Positions 1 to 9,710 of a DNA stretch of 64,000 nucleotides are shown piece by piece. Position 1 is the first letter of the stretch. Every line of letters starts with the position of its first letter. A program made the position numbers and the translations under genes. The notes beneath the pieces were generated by a model. The model searched no databases, was not told the origin of the DNA, and worked only from the letters and a program-made list of their open reading frames with translations. Origin of the DNA: Woeseiaceae bacterium. GTDB lineage: Bacteria > Pseudomonadota > Gammaproteobacteria > Steroidobacterales > Woeseiaceae. Where the stretch lies: assembly GCA_028279985.1 (NCBI GenBank), contig JANQMR010000037.1, positions 124,001 to 188,000 of the forward strand, in the 5' to 3' direction.

Positions 1-1221
1 CGCGGTTTCGGAACGGCCGGCGAACAGGGTCGGTCCGATCGCGCCGTCGAGTTCGGGGATCGCGACCATCATCGTCGTCTCCACCGGCGACAGTCCGCTA
101 GGCGAGGCTTCCCAGGACTCCAGCGACTGAAACTCGGTGCCGTGCGCGGCGATGTAAGGTACGTCCAGCCGCGCGAGTATCTCCTCGGCGGCGCTCGCGT
201 TGTTGTAAGCCGGACCGCCGACCAGCGAAAAGCCGGTCAACGACAAGACCGCGTCCACCATCGCCGTGTCGCCGTCGAGGAAAAAACGTTCGATGGCGGG
301 ACGCGCGTCCAGGCCGCTGGCAAAAGCCGTGACGACCCTCAAGCCCTTCGCCTCCAGGCCCTCGATGACGGCGTCGTAATGCCGGGAATTACCGGCGAGT
401 ATGTAGGAGCGCATCACGAGCACGCCGACCGTGCCACGAGCTTCGCCGTTCTTGCTGTTCTTGCCACTCTTGCCAATCGCGGCGGTTCCATCGGTCGCGG
501 CGGGCAAGTCGGCGATCTTCTCCGACACCCGGTCTTTCAAGGACGGGTGATAAACGCCGACGTCGGGAAACTCGACGGGCGGCTCCACCTTGAGCCGCTT
601 GCGATGGATCTCGCGCGGGCCCGCCGCGTAACGCGAGATCATCAGCGCGATCAGATTGCGGACGTTGTGCTCGGACCCCGACAACCAGTATTGCATCGCA
701 AGAAAATACGCGCGTACGTCCTGCGCGGTACCCGGAATGAAACGCAGGATGCGCGGCAGCCGCCGGAGCATCGCCATTTGCCGGGCACCGCTGCTGCCGT
801 TCGAGTGTTTCTTGCCGCCGCGCAGACGGCGCAGCAGCGCCAGCGGTCCGGACTGGCTGCCGTCCATCGAAAACCCGCCGATGCGGGTCAGCCGGATGGC
901 CTCGCCGGCGCACATGAAACACAACATCGCGTCACAGTCGTCGCGCCGCGCCGTCAACGCGGGTAACACCGGATTGATGTGCTCTTCCATGAACAGCATG
1001 CAGACGATGATGATGTCGGCGCTGTCGATGTCGTCGATACAGCGTTGCAGCAGCTCGGGTTTGTTGGTCCACTCGCCGGCGCAGTGCATCGAGCAGCTCA
1101 GTCCCGGCACCTCGCGCACCAGTCGCGAGAACGCACGATCCGCGGCCGTGGCCAGATGGCCGTCCAGCGTGATCAGCGTGACCCTGAGTGGCGCGTCAGC
1201 GTCCGAAGTGGGCTTTGGCAT
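1..1221 (-). CDS. bchH: Magnesium chelatase subunit H (N-terminal part, cut by window edge)
   Basis: BchH is the large porphyrin-binding subunit of Mg-protoporphyrin IX chelatase and acts with BchI and BchD at the first committed step of bacteriochlorophyll synthesis in the cytoplasm. An unbroken minus-strand frame runs from an ATG at 1219-1221 to the window edge, about 407 of the roughly 1,200 residues usual for the family. The product starts [20 protein letters not shown] and the last visible residues are [16 protein letters not shown], which reads like the family motif IPELDGATGP. The start lies inside the end of bchB, overlapping its stop by 26 bases in another frame, so translation is probably coupled. 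Gene order bchF-bchN-bchB-bchH is standard in purple bacteria; bchL and bchM would be expected just outside the window. Confidence 0.93.
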   Translation of the reverse strand, partial: MPKPTSDADAPLRVTLITLDGHLATAADRAFSRLVREVPGLSCSMHCAGEWTNKPELLQRCIDDIDSADIIIVCMLFMEEHINPVLPALTARRDDCDAMLCFMCAGEAIRLTRIGGFSMDGSQSGPLALLRRLRGGKKHSNGSSGARQMAMLRRLPRILRFIPGTAQDVRAYFLAMQYWLSGSEHNVRNLIALMISRYAAGPREIHRKRLKVEPPVEFPDVGVYHPSLKDRVSEKIADLPAATDGTAAIGKSGKNSKNGEARGTVGVLVMRSYILAGNSRHYDAVIEGLEAKGLRVVTAFASGLDARPAIERFFLDGDTAMVDAVLSLTGFSLVGGPAYNNASAAEEILARLDVPYIAAHGTEFQSLESWEASPSGLSPVETTMMVAIPELDGAIGPTLFAGRSETA

Positions 1222-2764
1222 CGTAAAGCGTCTCGCTCGTAATCGTGTCTATGCCGCGCTCCCGCGCGTAGGTCTCGGTGTTCCGGCGGGCCTTGCCGCG
1301 GACGAAAAACGGGATTCTCGACAGCGTTTTTTGCGCATCGTCGCTCCATGGAATTTCTTCGGCGCCATCGGCCTGATCGGAAACGGCAGTCCCCTCCTCC
1401 TCGGCGCCGTCTCCATCGGGTTCGGCCTCGATTCTCGCGCCGCCGCCGAGATGCGACGGGCGCGCGGCATTGCTGAACTCGAAGTCTTCGCTGAACATCC
1501 CGAGCAGGTGTTCCTCCAGGCCCATCATCAGCGGGTGCACCCAGGTGTCGAAGATCGTGTTCGCCCCCTCGAAACCCATTTGCGGCGAATACGCCGCCGG
1601 ATAATCCTGTACGTGCACCGGCGCCGATATCACGGCGCAACCGATACCCAGGCGCTTGGCGATGTGGCGTTCCATCTGGGTGCCGAGCACCATCTCCGGC
1701 TGCAGCTCGATGACGCGGGCTTCTACTTCCAGGTAATCGTCGGTGATCAAAGCATCGACGCCGAGCTCCTTGGCCAATGCACGCACCTCGCGCGCGAACT
1801 CGCGGCTGTAGGTACCGAGTCCGACGACCTCGAAGGCGAGCTCTTCGCGGGCGATGCGTGCCGCGGCCAACGCATGGGTCGCATCGCCGAAAATGAATAC
1901 CCGTTTACCGGTCAGGTAGGTCGAATCGATCGAGCGCGAATACCAAGGCAGTCTTGCGTTACCGGCTTCCAGCACCGGTTCCGGATCGACGCCGGTGAGC
2001 TCGGCTACGGCCTCGATGAAATCGCGGGTCGCCGAAACGCCGATCGGCACGATGTCGATGAACGGCTGGCCGTGCATGCGCTTGAGCCAGCGGGCGGCCG
2101 TATCGGCGATTTCCGGATACATGACGACGTTGAAATCGGCGTCGGCCAGCCGCGCGATGTCGGCCGGCGTCGCATTCCACGGCGCGACGACATTGATGTC
2201 GATGCCGAGCTGGTCGAGAAGCTTGCGTAGCTCCTCGACGTCGTCGCGGTGGCGAAAACCCAGCGCCGTCGCTCCGAGCAGGTTGCAACAAGGCCTGAGC
2301 CGCTGCGGCTTGTCTTCGGGCGGCGGCGCGCAGAGCGCGCGCACGATCTGGTAGAAGGTCTCCGAGGCGCCCCAGTTTTCCTTGCGCTGGTAGGACGGCA
2401 GCTCCAGCGGGATGACCGGAATCGGCAAGTCCAGCGCCTCGGCCAGCCCCCCCGGGTCGTCCTGGATCAGCTCGGCCGTGCACGAGGCGCCGACGATCAT
2501 CGCCTTCGGCTCGAAACGCTCCCAGGTTTCGCGCACCGAGGTCTGGAACAGATCTGCCGTATCGGCGCCCAGGTCGCGCGCCTGAAACGTCGTGTAGGTC
2601 ACCGGCGGGCGCTCGGCCCGGCGTTCGATCATCGTGAACAACAGGTCGGCATAGGTATCGCCCTGCGGCGCATGTAACACGTAATGCAGGTCTTTCATCG
2701 CGGTTGCGATGCGCATCGCGCCGACGTGCGGCGGCCCCTCGTATGTCCAGACCGTGAGCTGCAT
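1196..2764 (-). CDS. bchB: Light-independent protochlorophyllide reductase subunit B
   Basis: BchB pairs with BchN to form the NB protein of the dark-operative, oxygen-sensitive, nitrogenase-like reductase that turns protochlorophyllide into chlorophyllide a, with electrons delivered by BchL. The 522-residue product has the usual family length and begins [20 protein letters not shown]. Asp36, in the stretch [11 protein letters not shown], matches the unusual aspartate ligand of the NB [4Fe-4S] cluster. A conserved small C-terminal domain (residues about 465-522) ends in LYDAKAHFG. The ATG directly abuts the bchN stop with no gap, and the 3' end overlaps bchH. Subunit assignment rests on the aspartate and on gene order. 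Confidence 0.96.
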   Translation of the reverse strand: MQLTVWTYEGPPHVGAMRIATAMKDLHYVLHAPQGDTYADLLFTMIERRAERPPVTYTTFQARDLGADTADLFQTSVRETWERFEPKAMIVGASCTAELIQDDPGGLAEALDLPIPVIPLELPSYQRKENWGASETFYQIVRALCAPPPEDKPQRLRPCCNLLGATALGFRHRDDVEELRKLLDQLGIDINVVAPWNATPADIARLADADFNVVMYPEIADTAARWLKRMHGQPFIDIVPIGVSATRDFIEAVAELTGVDPEPVLEAGNARLPWYSRSIDSTYLTGKRVFIFGDATHALAAARIAREELAFEVVGLGTYSREFAREVRALAKELGVDALITDDYLEVEARVIELQPEMVLGTQMERHIAKRLGIGCAVISAPVHVQDYPAAYSPQMGFEGANTIFDTWVHPLMMGLEEHLLGMFSEDFEFSNAARPSHLGGGARIEAEPDGDGAEEEGTAVSDQADGAEEIPWSDDAQKTLSRIPFFVRGKARRNTETYARERGIDTITSETLYDAKAHFGR

Positions 2765-4102
<1,338 letters not shown>

Positions 4103-4609
4103 TCATGGCTGCACCGTCACCGAATTGCCGCCGGCAGTCTGCCGCCGGGCGAGCCGGAACTTGATCAGGAACTGCGCCGCGTTGACGACGTAGGCGGCGT
4201 AGGCGAGCAGCGCGAGATAGAGTTGCTGAGCGAGCGGCAGCAGGTCGGCGAAAACGGAAACCAGGTAAGCCGTGTGCAGCGCCAGCACCAGCATGCTGAC
4301 CACGTCTTCCCAGAAAAACGGCCGCGCGAACAAAAACTGGCCGAATACGTCGCGCTCCCAGATCGCGCCGGTGATCATGATGACGTAGAGCACCAGGGTC
4401 TTGGCGACGACCGACGCGGTCGCCAGCGCCGCGCCCTCCCCGGTCGCCAGCGTGCGCCACACCAGCAGCAGCGACAACAGGAACACGGCGAACTGCAAGG
4501 GTGCGAGCACGCCCTGGACCAGGGTCCACGGCGACGCGTCGCGCCGGCGGCGTTGTTCCTCGGAGTAGAGCAAATCGGCCCTGTCGTAATCCGGCCGGTG
4601 ATGTGACAT
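4103..4609 (-). CDS. bchF: 3-vinyl bacteriochlorophyllide hydratase BchF
   Basis: BchF adds water to the C3-vinyl group of chlorophyllide during bacteriochlorophyll a synthesis. The 168-residue product has the family's length and its signature near the N-terminus, YSEEQRRRRDASPWTLVQG followed by VLAPLQF. Four hydrophobic membrane segments follow (about residues 38-60, 68-88, 98-122 and 130-155), with the acidic RPFFWED motif between the second and third. It is first in the leftward bchF-N-B-H operon, behind a promoter with two PpsR-type sites. Assignment is strong because BchF has no close look-alike family. Confidence 0.95.
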   Translation of the reverse strand: MSHHRPDYDRADLLYSEEQRRRRDASPWTLVQGVLAPLQFAVFLLSLLLVWRTLATGEGAALATASVVAKTLVLYVIMITGAIWERDVFGQFLFARPFFWEDVVSMLVLALHTAYLVSVFADLLPLAQQLYLALLAYAAYVVNAAQFLIKFRLARRQTAGGNSVTVQP

Positions 4610-4679
4610 TCGCTATCTCGATCCCTGGTCGGTGCCGGCTTGCCCCGTAGGCTTTGCCGGCAATTGTTCTTGGCATGCC

Positions 4680-4708
4680 AGTATAGTGTCAATTTATCGT
4701 GACGTAAA
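4680..4708 (-). promoter_or_regulatory. Sigma-70-type promoter for bchFNBH
   Basis: On the minus strand a -35 TTTACG (4703-4708) is separated by exactly 17 bases from a -10 TATACT (4680-4685), about 70 bases before the bchF ATG. The two PpsR-type sites overlap the -35 element and spacer, as expected for a repressor that blocks RNA polymerase. The promoter is inferred from sequence only. Confidence 0.6.
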
Positions 4709-4720
4709 TAAATCTTGACA
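4687..4720. promoter_or_regulatory. Two overlapping PpsR/CrtJ operators before bchF
   Basis: The PpsR/CrtJ consensus is TGT-N12-ACA. Here TGT-N12-ACG lies at 4687-4704 and CGT-N12-ACA at 4703-4720, each one base off consensus, abutting with a two-base overlap. A PpsR gene is encoded nearby (5817-7229), so aerobic or light-dependent repression of bchF-N-B-H is the natural reading. The sites lie between the divergent bchF and aerR genes and could also affect aerR. Confidence 0.65.
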
Positions 4721-4855
4721 TTTGCCCGGTCCACGGGTTAATAAGAACAGGATGCGCGCAAATGGGCGTGACGCCGTCGCGCCGGCGGCCGCGGGTCGGG
4801 ACCGGGTTTTATCTTTGAGTTATGATTTGGATTCCCGTTAGAGCGATGCCAAACA

Positions 4856-5758
4856 ATGACAACAAACGGCTCGAACCGTCCCCTGAGCGACTGCGCGCAG
4901 GACAGCTTTCCCGCCACCCGCCGCGCAGCGTCGTCCCCCGATCACAGTCCCGAAGACATCGTCACCTTGAGCAGACAGATGTTGTCGAGACTGAACCGAA
5001 CGATCGAAGGTGACATCATCCCCCGCCTCATGCTGGCATTCGACGCACCAAGTCCGCTGAACGCGGACACCCAGTCCACCGATGAACGTTTGAGTGGCAG
5101 CGTCGACGAGTTCGTACACCTGCTGCTGACTCATGACGCGCCGGTCGCCGCCAAGTACGTATCGACGCTCCGATCGAACGGTGTGCCGTTACATGCCTTG
5201 TATCTCGATCTGCTGGCGCCCGCGGCCCGGCGCCTGGGTGTGATGTGGGAGCAGGATGAGTGTTCGTTTACCGACGTGACCGTCGGCGTGTGTCGAATGC
5301 ACCAGGTGCTGCTCGAGTTCAGCCGCTGCTTCGACGCATCCGCCGGCTCGGCCGACAACGGGCAGAACGCGCTGATCATACCGGTACCCGGCGAACAACA
5401 TACCTTCGGAATCTTCATGGTCATGGAGTTCCTCCGCCGGGCCGGCTGGAGTTGTTTCAGCGGCACGCCCAAGACGGCCAGGGATGTCCGGCCGCTGGTG
5501 GAGGCCCACGACTTCGAATTGATCGGCCTGTCGGTCAGCAACGACCGGCATATCGATACGGCTGCGGACGTGATCGGCAAGATCCGACGCGGATCGAGAA
5601 ACGCCGACAGCGTCATTCTCGTCGGCGGCCGGGCGTTCCTCGACGATCCGCGGCTGGCTACACGGATCGGCGCCGACACGACGGCGTCGGACGGTCGCGA
5701 AGCGGTTCGCCAAGCCCGTAAATGGTGTCGGAAATCGAAACGTAAGCCCGCTCATTAG
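4856..5758 (+). CDS. ppaA: AerR/PpaA-like B12-binding photosynthesis regulator
   Basis: Cobalamin-binding regulator of the AerR/PpaA family, which in purple bacteria antagonises or modulates PpsR/CrtJ in response to light through bound B12. The 300-residue product has a disordered N-terminus (1-35), a helical B12 cap-type domain (about 40-160, containing VMWEQDECSFTDVTVG) and a Rossmann-like B12-binding domain (about 168-290). The cobalamin histidine appears in GEQHTFG (His182, motif HxxG). It sits 58 bases upstream of ppsR and divergent from bchF, the conserved position for aerR/ppaA. The ATG at 4856 is chosen because the upstream ATG at 4846 is out of frame. A -10-like TATGAT lies at 4821-4826 without a clear -35. 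Confidence 0.88.
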   Translation: MTTNGSNRPLSDCAQDSFPATRRAASSPDHSPEDIVTLSRQMLSRLNRTIEGDIIPRLMLAFDAPSPLNADTQSTDERLSGSVDEFVHLLLTHDAPVAAKYVSTLRSNGVPLHALYLDLLAPAARRLGVMWEQDECSFTDVTVGVCRMHQVLLEFSRCFDASAGSADNGQNALIIPVPGEQHTFGIFMVMEFLRRAGWSCFSGTPKTARDVRPLVEAHDFELIGLSVSNDRHIDTAADVIGKIRRGSRNADSVILVGGRAFLDDPRLATRIGADTTASDGREAVRQARKWCRKSKRKPAH

Positions 5759-5816
5759 TGTGCAGAACGTCACTCCATCGAGGTGATGGAGGGTATACAA
5801 TCCGAGAACTGCATCC

Positions 5817-7229
5817 GTGGTGCCGTTTCAGACATCGAAACTGTTGATGAACTCCCTGACGACACAATTGTCTTCGGCCTTGATCGCCGAGGCGAACGAC
5901 TTGAGCCTGGTGATCGACGGCAAGGGGATCATCAGGGATGTTGCGCTCGGCAATCCGGACCCGGAGCTCGAACTGGCGCTCGGCTGGATCGGGCGACCCT
6001 GGATCGACACGGTGACAACCGAAAGTCGCCAAAAAATCAAAGACTTACTGGGAACTCCGACCGGCGGTACCCCGTCTCGCTGGCGCCAGGTCAATCACCC
6101 GCTCGACAATGAGGATCTCGATCTCCCGGTGATGTACAAGGCGATTCGCGGCAGCGACGACGATACGCTGATCGTGGTCGGCCGCGACCTGAGACCGGTA
6201 TCGAAGCTGCAGCAGCGCCTGCTCGACGTCCAGCATTCGCTGGAAACCGACTATGCCAGGCTGCACCAGGCCGAGACCCGTTATCGCATGTTGTTTTCGA
6301 TGACGTCCGAGGCGATCCTGTTCGTCGACGCGGACAGCCGCAAGATCGTCGAAGCCAACCCCGCCGCAGGCCGGTTACTCGACAGGCCGCCGAACAAACT
6401 CGTCGGCCGGACGTTCCCGCGCGGATTCAGCGACAACAGCAACGACGCGATAGAGGAGCTGTTGCTGCGGGTTCGCGCCGCGGGCCGCGCCGAGGCGATC
6501 ATCGTTCGTTCCGCCGGCGACAACCGTTCGTTCCGGCTCAACGCATCGCTGGTGCGCCGGGAAAGCGGTCCGTTCTTCCTGGTCCGGCTGCACGCGCCCG
6601 ACGACACCGGCAAGGACGGCCTGTCGCAAAAAGTGCTCGATATCGTCGATCGCTCACCCGACGGTATCGTCGTGACCGATCCGGAGGGCCGGATCACGGC
6701 GGCCAACAAAGCGTTCCTGGATCTGTGTTCGATCGCAACCGAGTTACAGATCGTCAACCAGCCGATCGACCGCTGGTTGGGGCGTCCGGGAGTGGACGCC
6801 AACCTGCTGATGCGAAACTTGCGAAACCGGCCCGAAGTTCGCCATTTCGCGACGACATTGACTCCGGAGTACGGCGACCCGGTGGATGTCGATCTCTCGG
6901 CCGTTTCCGCGCTGGACAGCGACGATCCCTGTTTCGGCTTCGTTATCCGCCGCCAGATATCGACGGCCAGGAACCATCAGGGCGGCGGCAATCGGGAACT
7001 GCCCCGTTCGCTAGAGGAGATGACCGAGCTCGTCGGCAGGGTTCCGCTCAAGGACCTGGTGCGCGAGACCACCGACATCATAGAACGGATGTGTATCGAA
7101 GCGGCGCTCAAGATCACTGGGGACAGCCGCGCATCGGCTGCCGAGATGCTGGGCCTCAGCCGCCAGAGCCTGTACGTCAAACTGCGCCGTTACGGCATCG
7201 GCGACCTCGAGGACGAGCCCGGCTCCTAG
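5817..7229 (+). CDS. ppsR: PpsR/CrtJ-type transcriptional repressor of photosynthesis genes
   Basis: PpsR/CrtJ represses bch, crt and puc genes under oxygen or light by binding TGT-N12-ACA pairs. The 470-residue product shows an N-terminal PAS-like region (about 20-130), a linker helix (130-155), two PAS domains (about 157-260 and 275-385) and a Fis-type helix-turn-helix (about 425-465, ASAAEMLGLSRQSLYVKLRR). Cys426 in ERMCIEAALKI matches the redox-active cysteine of the DNA-binding domain of Rhodobacter PpsR (Cys424). A second cysteine lies in DDPCFGF. The start is uncertain: GTG at 5817 opens the longest frame, but an ATG at 5847 (MNSLTT) is plausible, and neither has a good ribosome-binding site. 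Its probable targets are the operators before bchF and bchG. Confidence 0.92.
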   Translation: MVPFQTSKLLMNSLTTQLSSALIAEANDLSLVIDGKGIIRDVALGNPDPELELALGWIGRPWIDTVTTESRQKIKDLLGTPTGGTPSRWRQVNHPLDNEDLDLPVMYKAIRGSDDDTLIVVGRDLRPVSKLQQRLLDVQHSLETDYARLHQAETRYRMLFSMTSEAILFVDADSRKIVEANPAAGRLLDRPPNKLVGRTFPRGFSDNSNDAIEELLLRVRAAGRAEAIIVRSAGDNRSFRLNASLVRRESGPFFLVRLHAPDDTGKDGLSQKVLDIVDRSPDGIVVTDPEGRITAANKAFLDLCSIATELQIVNQPIDRWLGRPGVDANLLMRNLRNRPEVRHFATTLTPEYGDPVDVDLSAVSALDSDDPCFGFVIRRQISTARNHQGGGNRELPRSLEEMTELVGRVPLKDLVRETTDIIERMCIEAALKITGDSRASAAEMLGLSRQSLYVKLRRYGIGDLEDEPGS

Positions 7230-7267
7230 CCCGCGCCCGCACCCGCACCCGCACCCGCGCCGGGCTA
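7227..7267. terminator. Possible hairpin after ppsR with GC-rich repeat
   Basis: TAGCCCG (7227-7233, including the ppsR stop) pairs with CGGGCTA (7261-7267) around a short run of CGCACC-type repeats. There is no T-tract, so an intrinsic terminator is only a weak suggestion. Confidence 0.3.
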
Positions 7268-7380
7268 CGCAATTCCCGGAATCGACGGCCGCCGACGCCG
7301 CGCCGGTGCATCGGATGATCCGAAGGGTGATTTCGGCCCGCTCGTCCGGTAGCCCGTATCGGCCCGGCTACGCGATCGGG

Positions 7381-7424
7381 TGTAAAATTTAGTTGACGTT
7401 CTAGGCTGTCAAGTATTATTGTCA
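7381..7424. promoter_or_regulatory. Tandem PpsR/CrtJ operators and promoter before bchG
   Basis: TGT-N12-ACG lies at 7381-7398 and a weaker TGT-N12-TCA at 7407-7424, separated by exactly 8 bases, the spacing described for cooperative CrtJ site pairs. TTGACG (7393-7398) could be a -35, with a TATTGT -10 at 7417-7422 after 18 bases. That would place the transcript start at or next to the bchG ATG at 7429, so the mRNA may be leaderless. No Shine-Dalgarno sequence is seen. Confidence 0.6.
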
Positions 7425-7428
7425 CCCG

Positions 7429-8334
7429 ATGGGCCGTGCGACTGCCAATGCGCTCGCAGCCGACCGTCCGGCGTGGACGGCCTATCTGGAGCTGCTCAAA
7501 CCGATCACATGGTTTCCGCCGATGTGGGCCTTCGGTTGCGGCGTCGTCTCGTCGGGTGTATCCCTGACCGAACGCTGGCCCTTCGCGCTCGCCGGCGTCC
7601 TGTTGGCAGGCCCCCTGGTCTGCGGCACCAGCCAGGTCGTCAACGACTGGTTCGACCGGCATGTCGATGCCATCAACGAGCCCCGGCGGCCGATTCCATC
7701 CGGCCGCGTAGCGGGTCGAAACGGTTTGTACTTCGCGATCGCCTGGACGCTGGTATCGCTGCTGGTCGCCTCGCTGCTAGGGCCCTGGGTGACGATCGCC
7801 GCCATCGTCGGCCTCCTGCTTGCCTGGGCGTACAGCGCGCCGCCTTTCAGACTGAAGAAAAACGGCTGGTTCGGCAACGCCGCGGTGGGCCTTTGTTACG
7901 AAGGATTGCCGTGGTTCACGGCAGCCGCGGTGATGGCCGGCGCCTTGCCGACGGCGGGAATCATCACCGTCGCCCTGCTCTACAGCCTGGGCGCGCACGG
8001 CATCATGACCCTGAACGATTTCAAGGCCATCGAGGGCGACCGGGTGATGCGCATCCGGACCTTGCCGGTCCAGCTCGGCGCCCTGCCGGCGGCCAGGCTC
8101 GCCTGCGCGGTCATGGCGGTTCCGCAAGCCGTCGTCATCGCTTTGCTGATCGAGTGGCAGCAACCGGTGGCGGCCGCCATCGTATCGTCCTTGCTGATCG
8201 CGCAATGCGTGCTGATGCTGCGCTTTCTCGCCAAACCCATCGAACGCGCGACCTGGTTCAGCGGCTTCGGCGTCACGCTCTACGTGCTCGGCATGCTGGC
8301 CACGGCCTTTGCCCTGCGGGATGTCGCATTCTGA
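7429..8334 (+). CDS. bchG: Bacteriochlorophyll synthase (UbiA-type prenyltransferase)
   Basis: BchG attaches geranylgeranyl (or phytyl) diphosphate to bacteriochlorophyllide a in the inner membrane, completing the pigment. The 301-residue product is a UbiA-family membrane protein with about eight to nine hydrophobic helices. It shows the family signature LELLKPITWFPPMWAF near residue 22, a first Asp-rich motif in NDWFDRHVDAINEPRRPIPS, and a second in LNDFKAIEGDR. The stop TGA overlaps the next gene's ATG, indicating coupling. The start follows the second PpsR site by four bases with no ribosome-binding site, so either translation is leaderless or the true start is slightly downstream. Confidence 0.95.
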   Translation: MGRATANALAADRPAWTAYLELLKPITWFPPMWAFGCGVVSSGVSLTERWPFALAGVLLAGPLVCGTSQVVNDWFDRHVDAINEPRRPIPSGRVAGRNGLYFAIAWTLVSLLVASLLGPWVTIAAIVGLLLAWAYSAPPFRLKKNGWFGNAAVGLCYEGLPWFTAAAVMAGALPTAGIITVALLYSLGAHGIMTLNDFKAIEGDRVMRIRTLPVQLGALPAARLACAVMAVPQAVVIALLIEWQQPVAAAIVSSLLIAQCVLMLRFLAKPIERATWFSGFGVTLYVLGMLATAFALRDVAF

Positions 8335-9707
8335 TGGCCGAGACACGTTACATCGGCTGGACCGGCATCGTCAGGCTGGGGCTCGTGCAGACCGCGCTCG
8401 GCGCGATCGTCGTGATGACCACCTCGACCCTGAACCGCGTCATGGTCGTCGAACTCGCGCTGCCGGCGATACTGCCGGGCGCGCTGGTTGCGATTCATTA
8501 TTTCATCCAGATCTCGCGGCCGCGTTTCGGCCACGGCTCGGACACGGGCCGGCGGCGCACGCCCTGGATCATCGGCGGCATTGCTGCCCTGGGCTTGGGC
8601 GGCGTGCTCGCCGCGCTGGCGACCGCGTGGATGGCCGTCTCGACCCTCGGCGGAGTGCTCCTGGCCTTGTTCGCCTTCCTGTTGATCGGCGCCGGCGTCG
8701 GCGCCAGCGGTACCTGCCTGCTGGTACTGCTGGCCGCGACCGTCGAACCGAAGCGGCGGGCTGCCGCGGCCAGCATCACCTGGACCATGATGATCGCGGG
8801 CTTCGCCGTGACCGCCGGCGTCGCCGGCGCGTTTCTGGATCCCTTTTCCTTCCCCAGGCTGGTGACGATTTCCGGCATCGTCGCGCTGATCGCACTGACG
8901 ATGACCGCGCTTGCCTTGAGAAACCTGGAAAACCGGTTTGTCCAGGCCAGCGGGATGCCGGCGCAATCGCCATCACCGGTATCGGCCTCGGACGACACAA
9001 GGGCGGAGGCCACGACCGGCGGCGGCGGGTTCCGCGAGGCGATCGCCGAAGTACTCAGCGAACGGCACACGCGTCGTTTTGCCGCTTTCGTGTTCATCTC
9101 GATGCTGGCTTACAGCGCCCAGGATCTCGTGCTCGAGCCGTTCGCCGGCGCCGTGTTCGGCATGACGCCGGGGCAGTCCACGCAGCTCGGCGGTACCCAG
9201 CACGGCGGCGTACTACTCGGCATGCTGCTGGTCGCATGCGTCGGTTACGCGCTGACCGCCCGCCGTCACGGGGTATTGCGCGCCTGCATGATCGGCGGCT
9301 GCCTAGGCTCGTCGGCCTTGCTGCTGGCGCTTGCCTTTGCCGGCTTCCACAGCGGCGACTGGCCGCTGCGTTCGACGGTCCTGATGTTGGGCGTCGCCAA
9401 CGGCGTATTCGCCGTTGCCGCCATCGGCTCGATGATGGGCCTGGTTTCACAGGGACATCGCCGGCGTGACGGTGTCCGAATGGGTATCTGGGGCGCGGCG
9501 CAGGCGATCGCTTTCGGACTGGGCGGCATCGCGGGCACGCTGGCCGTGGACGTGGTGCGATTCCTGTCGGGTTCGGTGCTTTATGCCTACTCGCTGGTTT
9601 TCGTCGCGCAGGCCGTCTTGTTTGCAACCGCCGCCGTGCTGGCCGCGGAACTCTCCCGCCGCGGCGCCGTCCACGACGTGCCGCGCCAACTCCATGCGGA
9701 GGCCTGA
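8334..9707 (+). CDS. PucC/LhaA/Bch2-like MFS protein
   Basis: This 457-residue protein has about 12 membrane helices and belongs to the BCH2/PucC/LhaA family, a branch of the major facilitator superfamily found only with photosynthesis genes and linked to assembly of light-harvesting complexes or pigment delivery. Family hallmarks are GRRRTPWIIGG after the second helix and, in the second half, AYSAQDLVLEPFAGAVFGM. It lies between bchG and bchP, where purple bacteria carry bch2 (orf428), which favours Bch2 over PucC. The ATG at 8334 shares its A with the bchG stop (TGATG). The open frame extends upstream of this ATG in frame but only antisense-like through bchG. Confidence 0.88.
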   Translation: MAETRYIGWTGIVRLGLVQTALGAIVVMTTSTLNRVMVVELALPAILPGALVAIHYFIQISRPRFGHGSDTGRRRTPWIIGGIAALGLGGVLAALATAWMAVSTLGGVLLALFAFLLIGAGVGASGTCLLVLLAATVEPKRRAAAASITWTMMIAGFAVTAGVAGAFLDPFSFPRLVTISGIVALIALTMTALALRNLENRFVQASGMPAQSPSPVSASDDTRAEATTGGGGFREAIAEVLSERHTRRFAAFVFISMLAYSAQDLVLEPFAGAVFGMTPGQSTQLGGTQHGGVLLGMLLVACVGYALTARRHGVLRACMIGGCLGSSALLLALAFAGFHSGDWPLRSTVLMLGVANGVFAVAAIGSMMGLVSQGHRRRDGVRMGIWGAAQAIAFGLGGIAGTLAVDVVRFLSGSVLYAYSLVFVAQAVLFATAAVLAAELSRRGAVHDVPRQLHAEA

Positions 9708-9710
9708 ACG

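Noticed and set aside
656..2230. Plus-strand open frame of over 500 codons
   Set aside because: Antisense to bchB/bchH, which have diagnostic cofactor residues; no known domain in the plus-strand frame.
7233..7260. CGCACC-type repeat as a functional element
   Set aside because: Short low-complexity run in GC-rich DNA after ppsR; more likely slippage.
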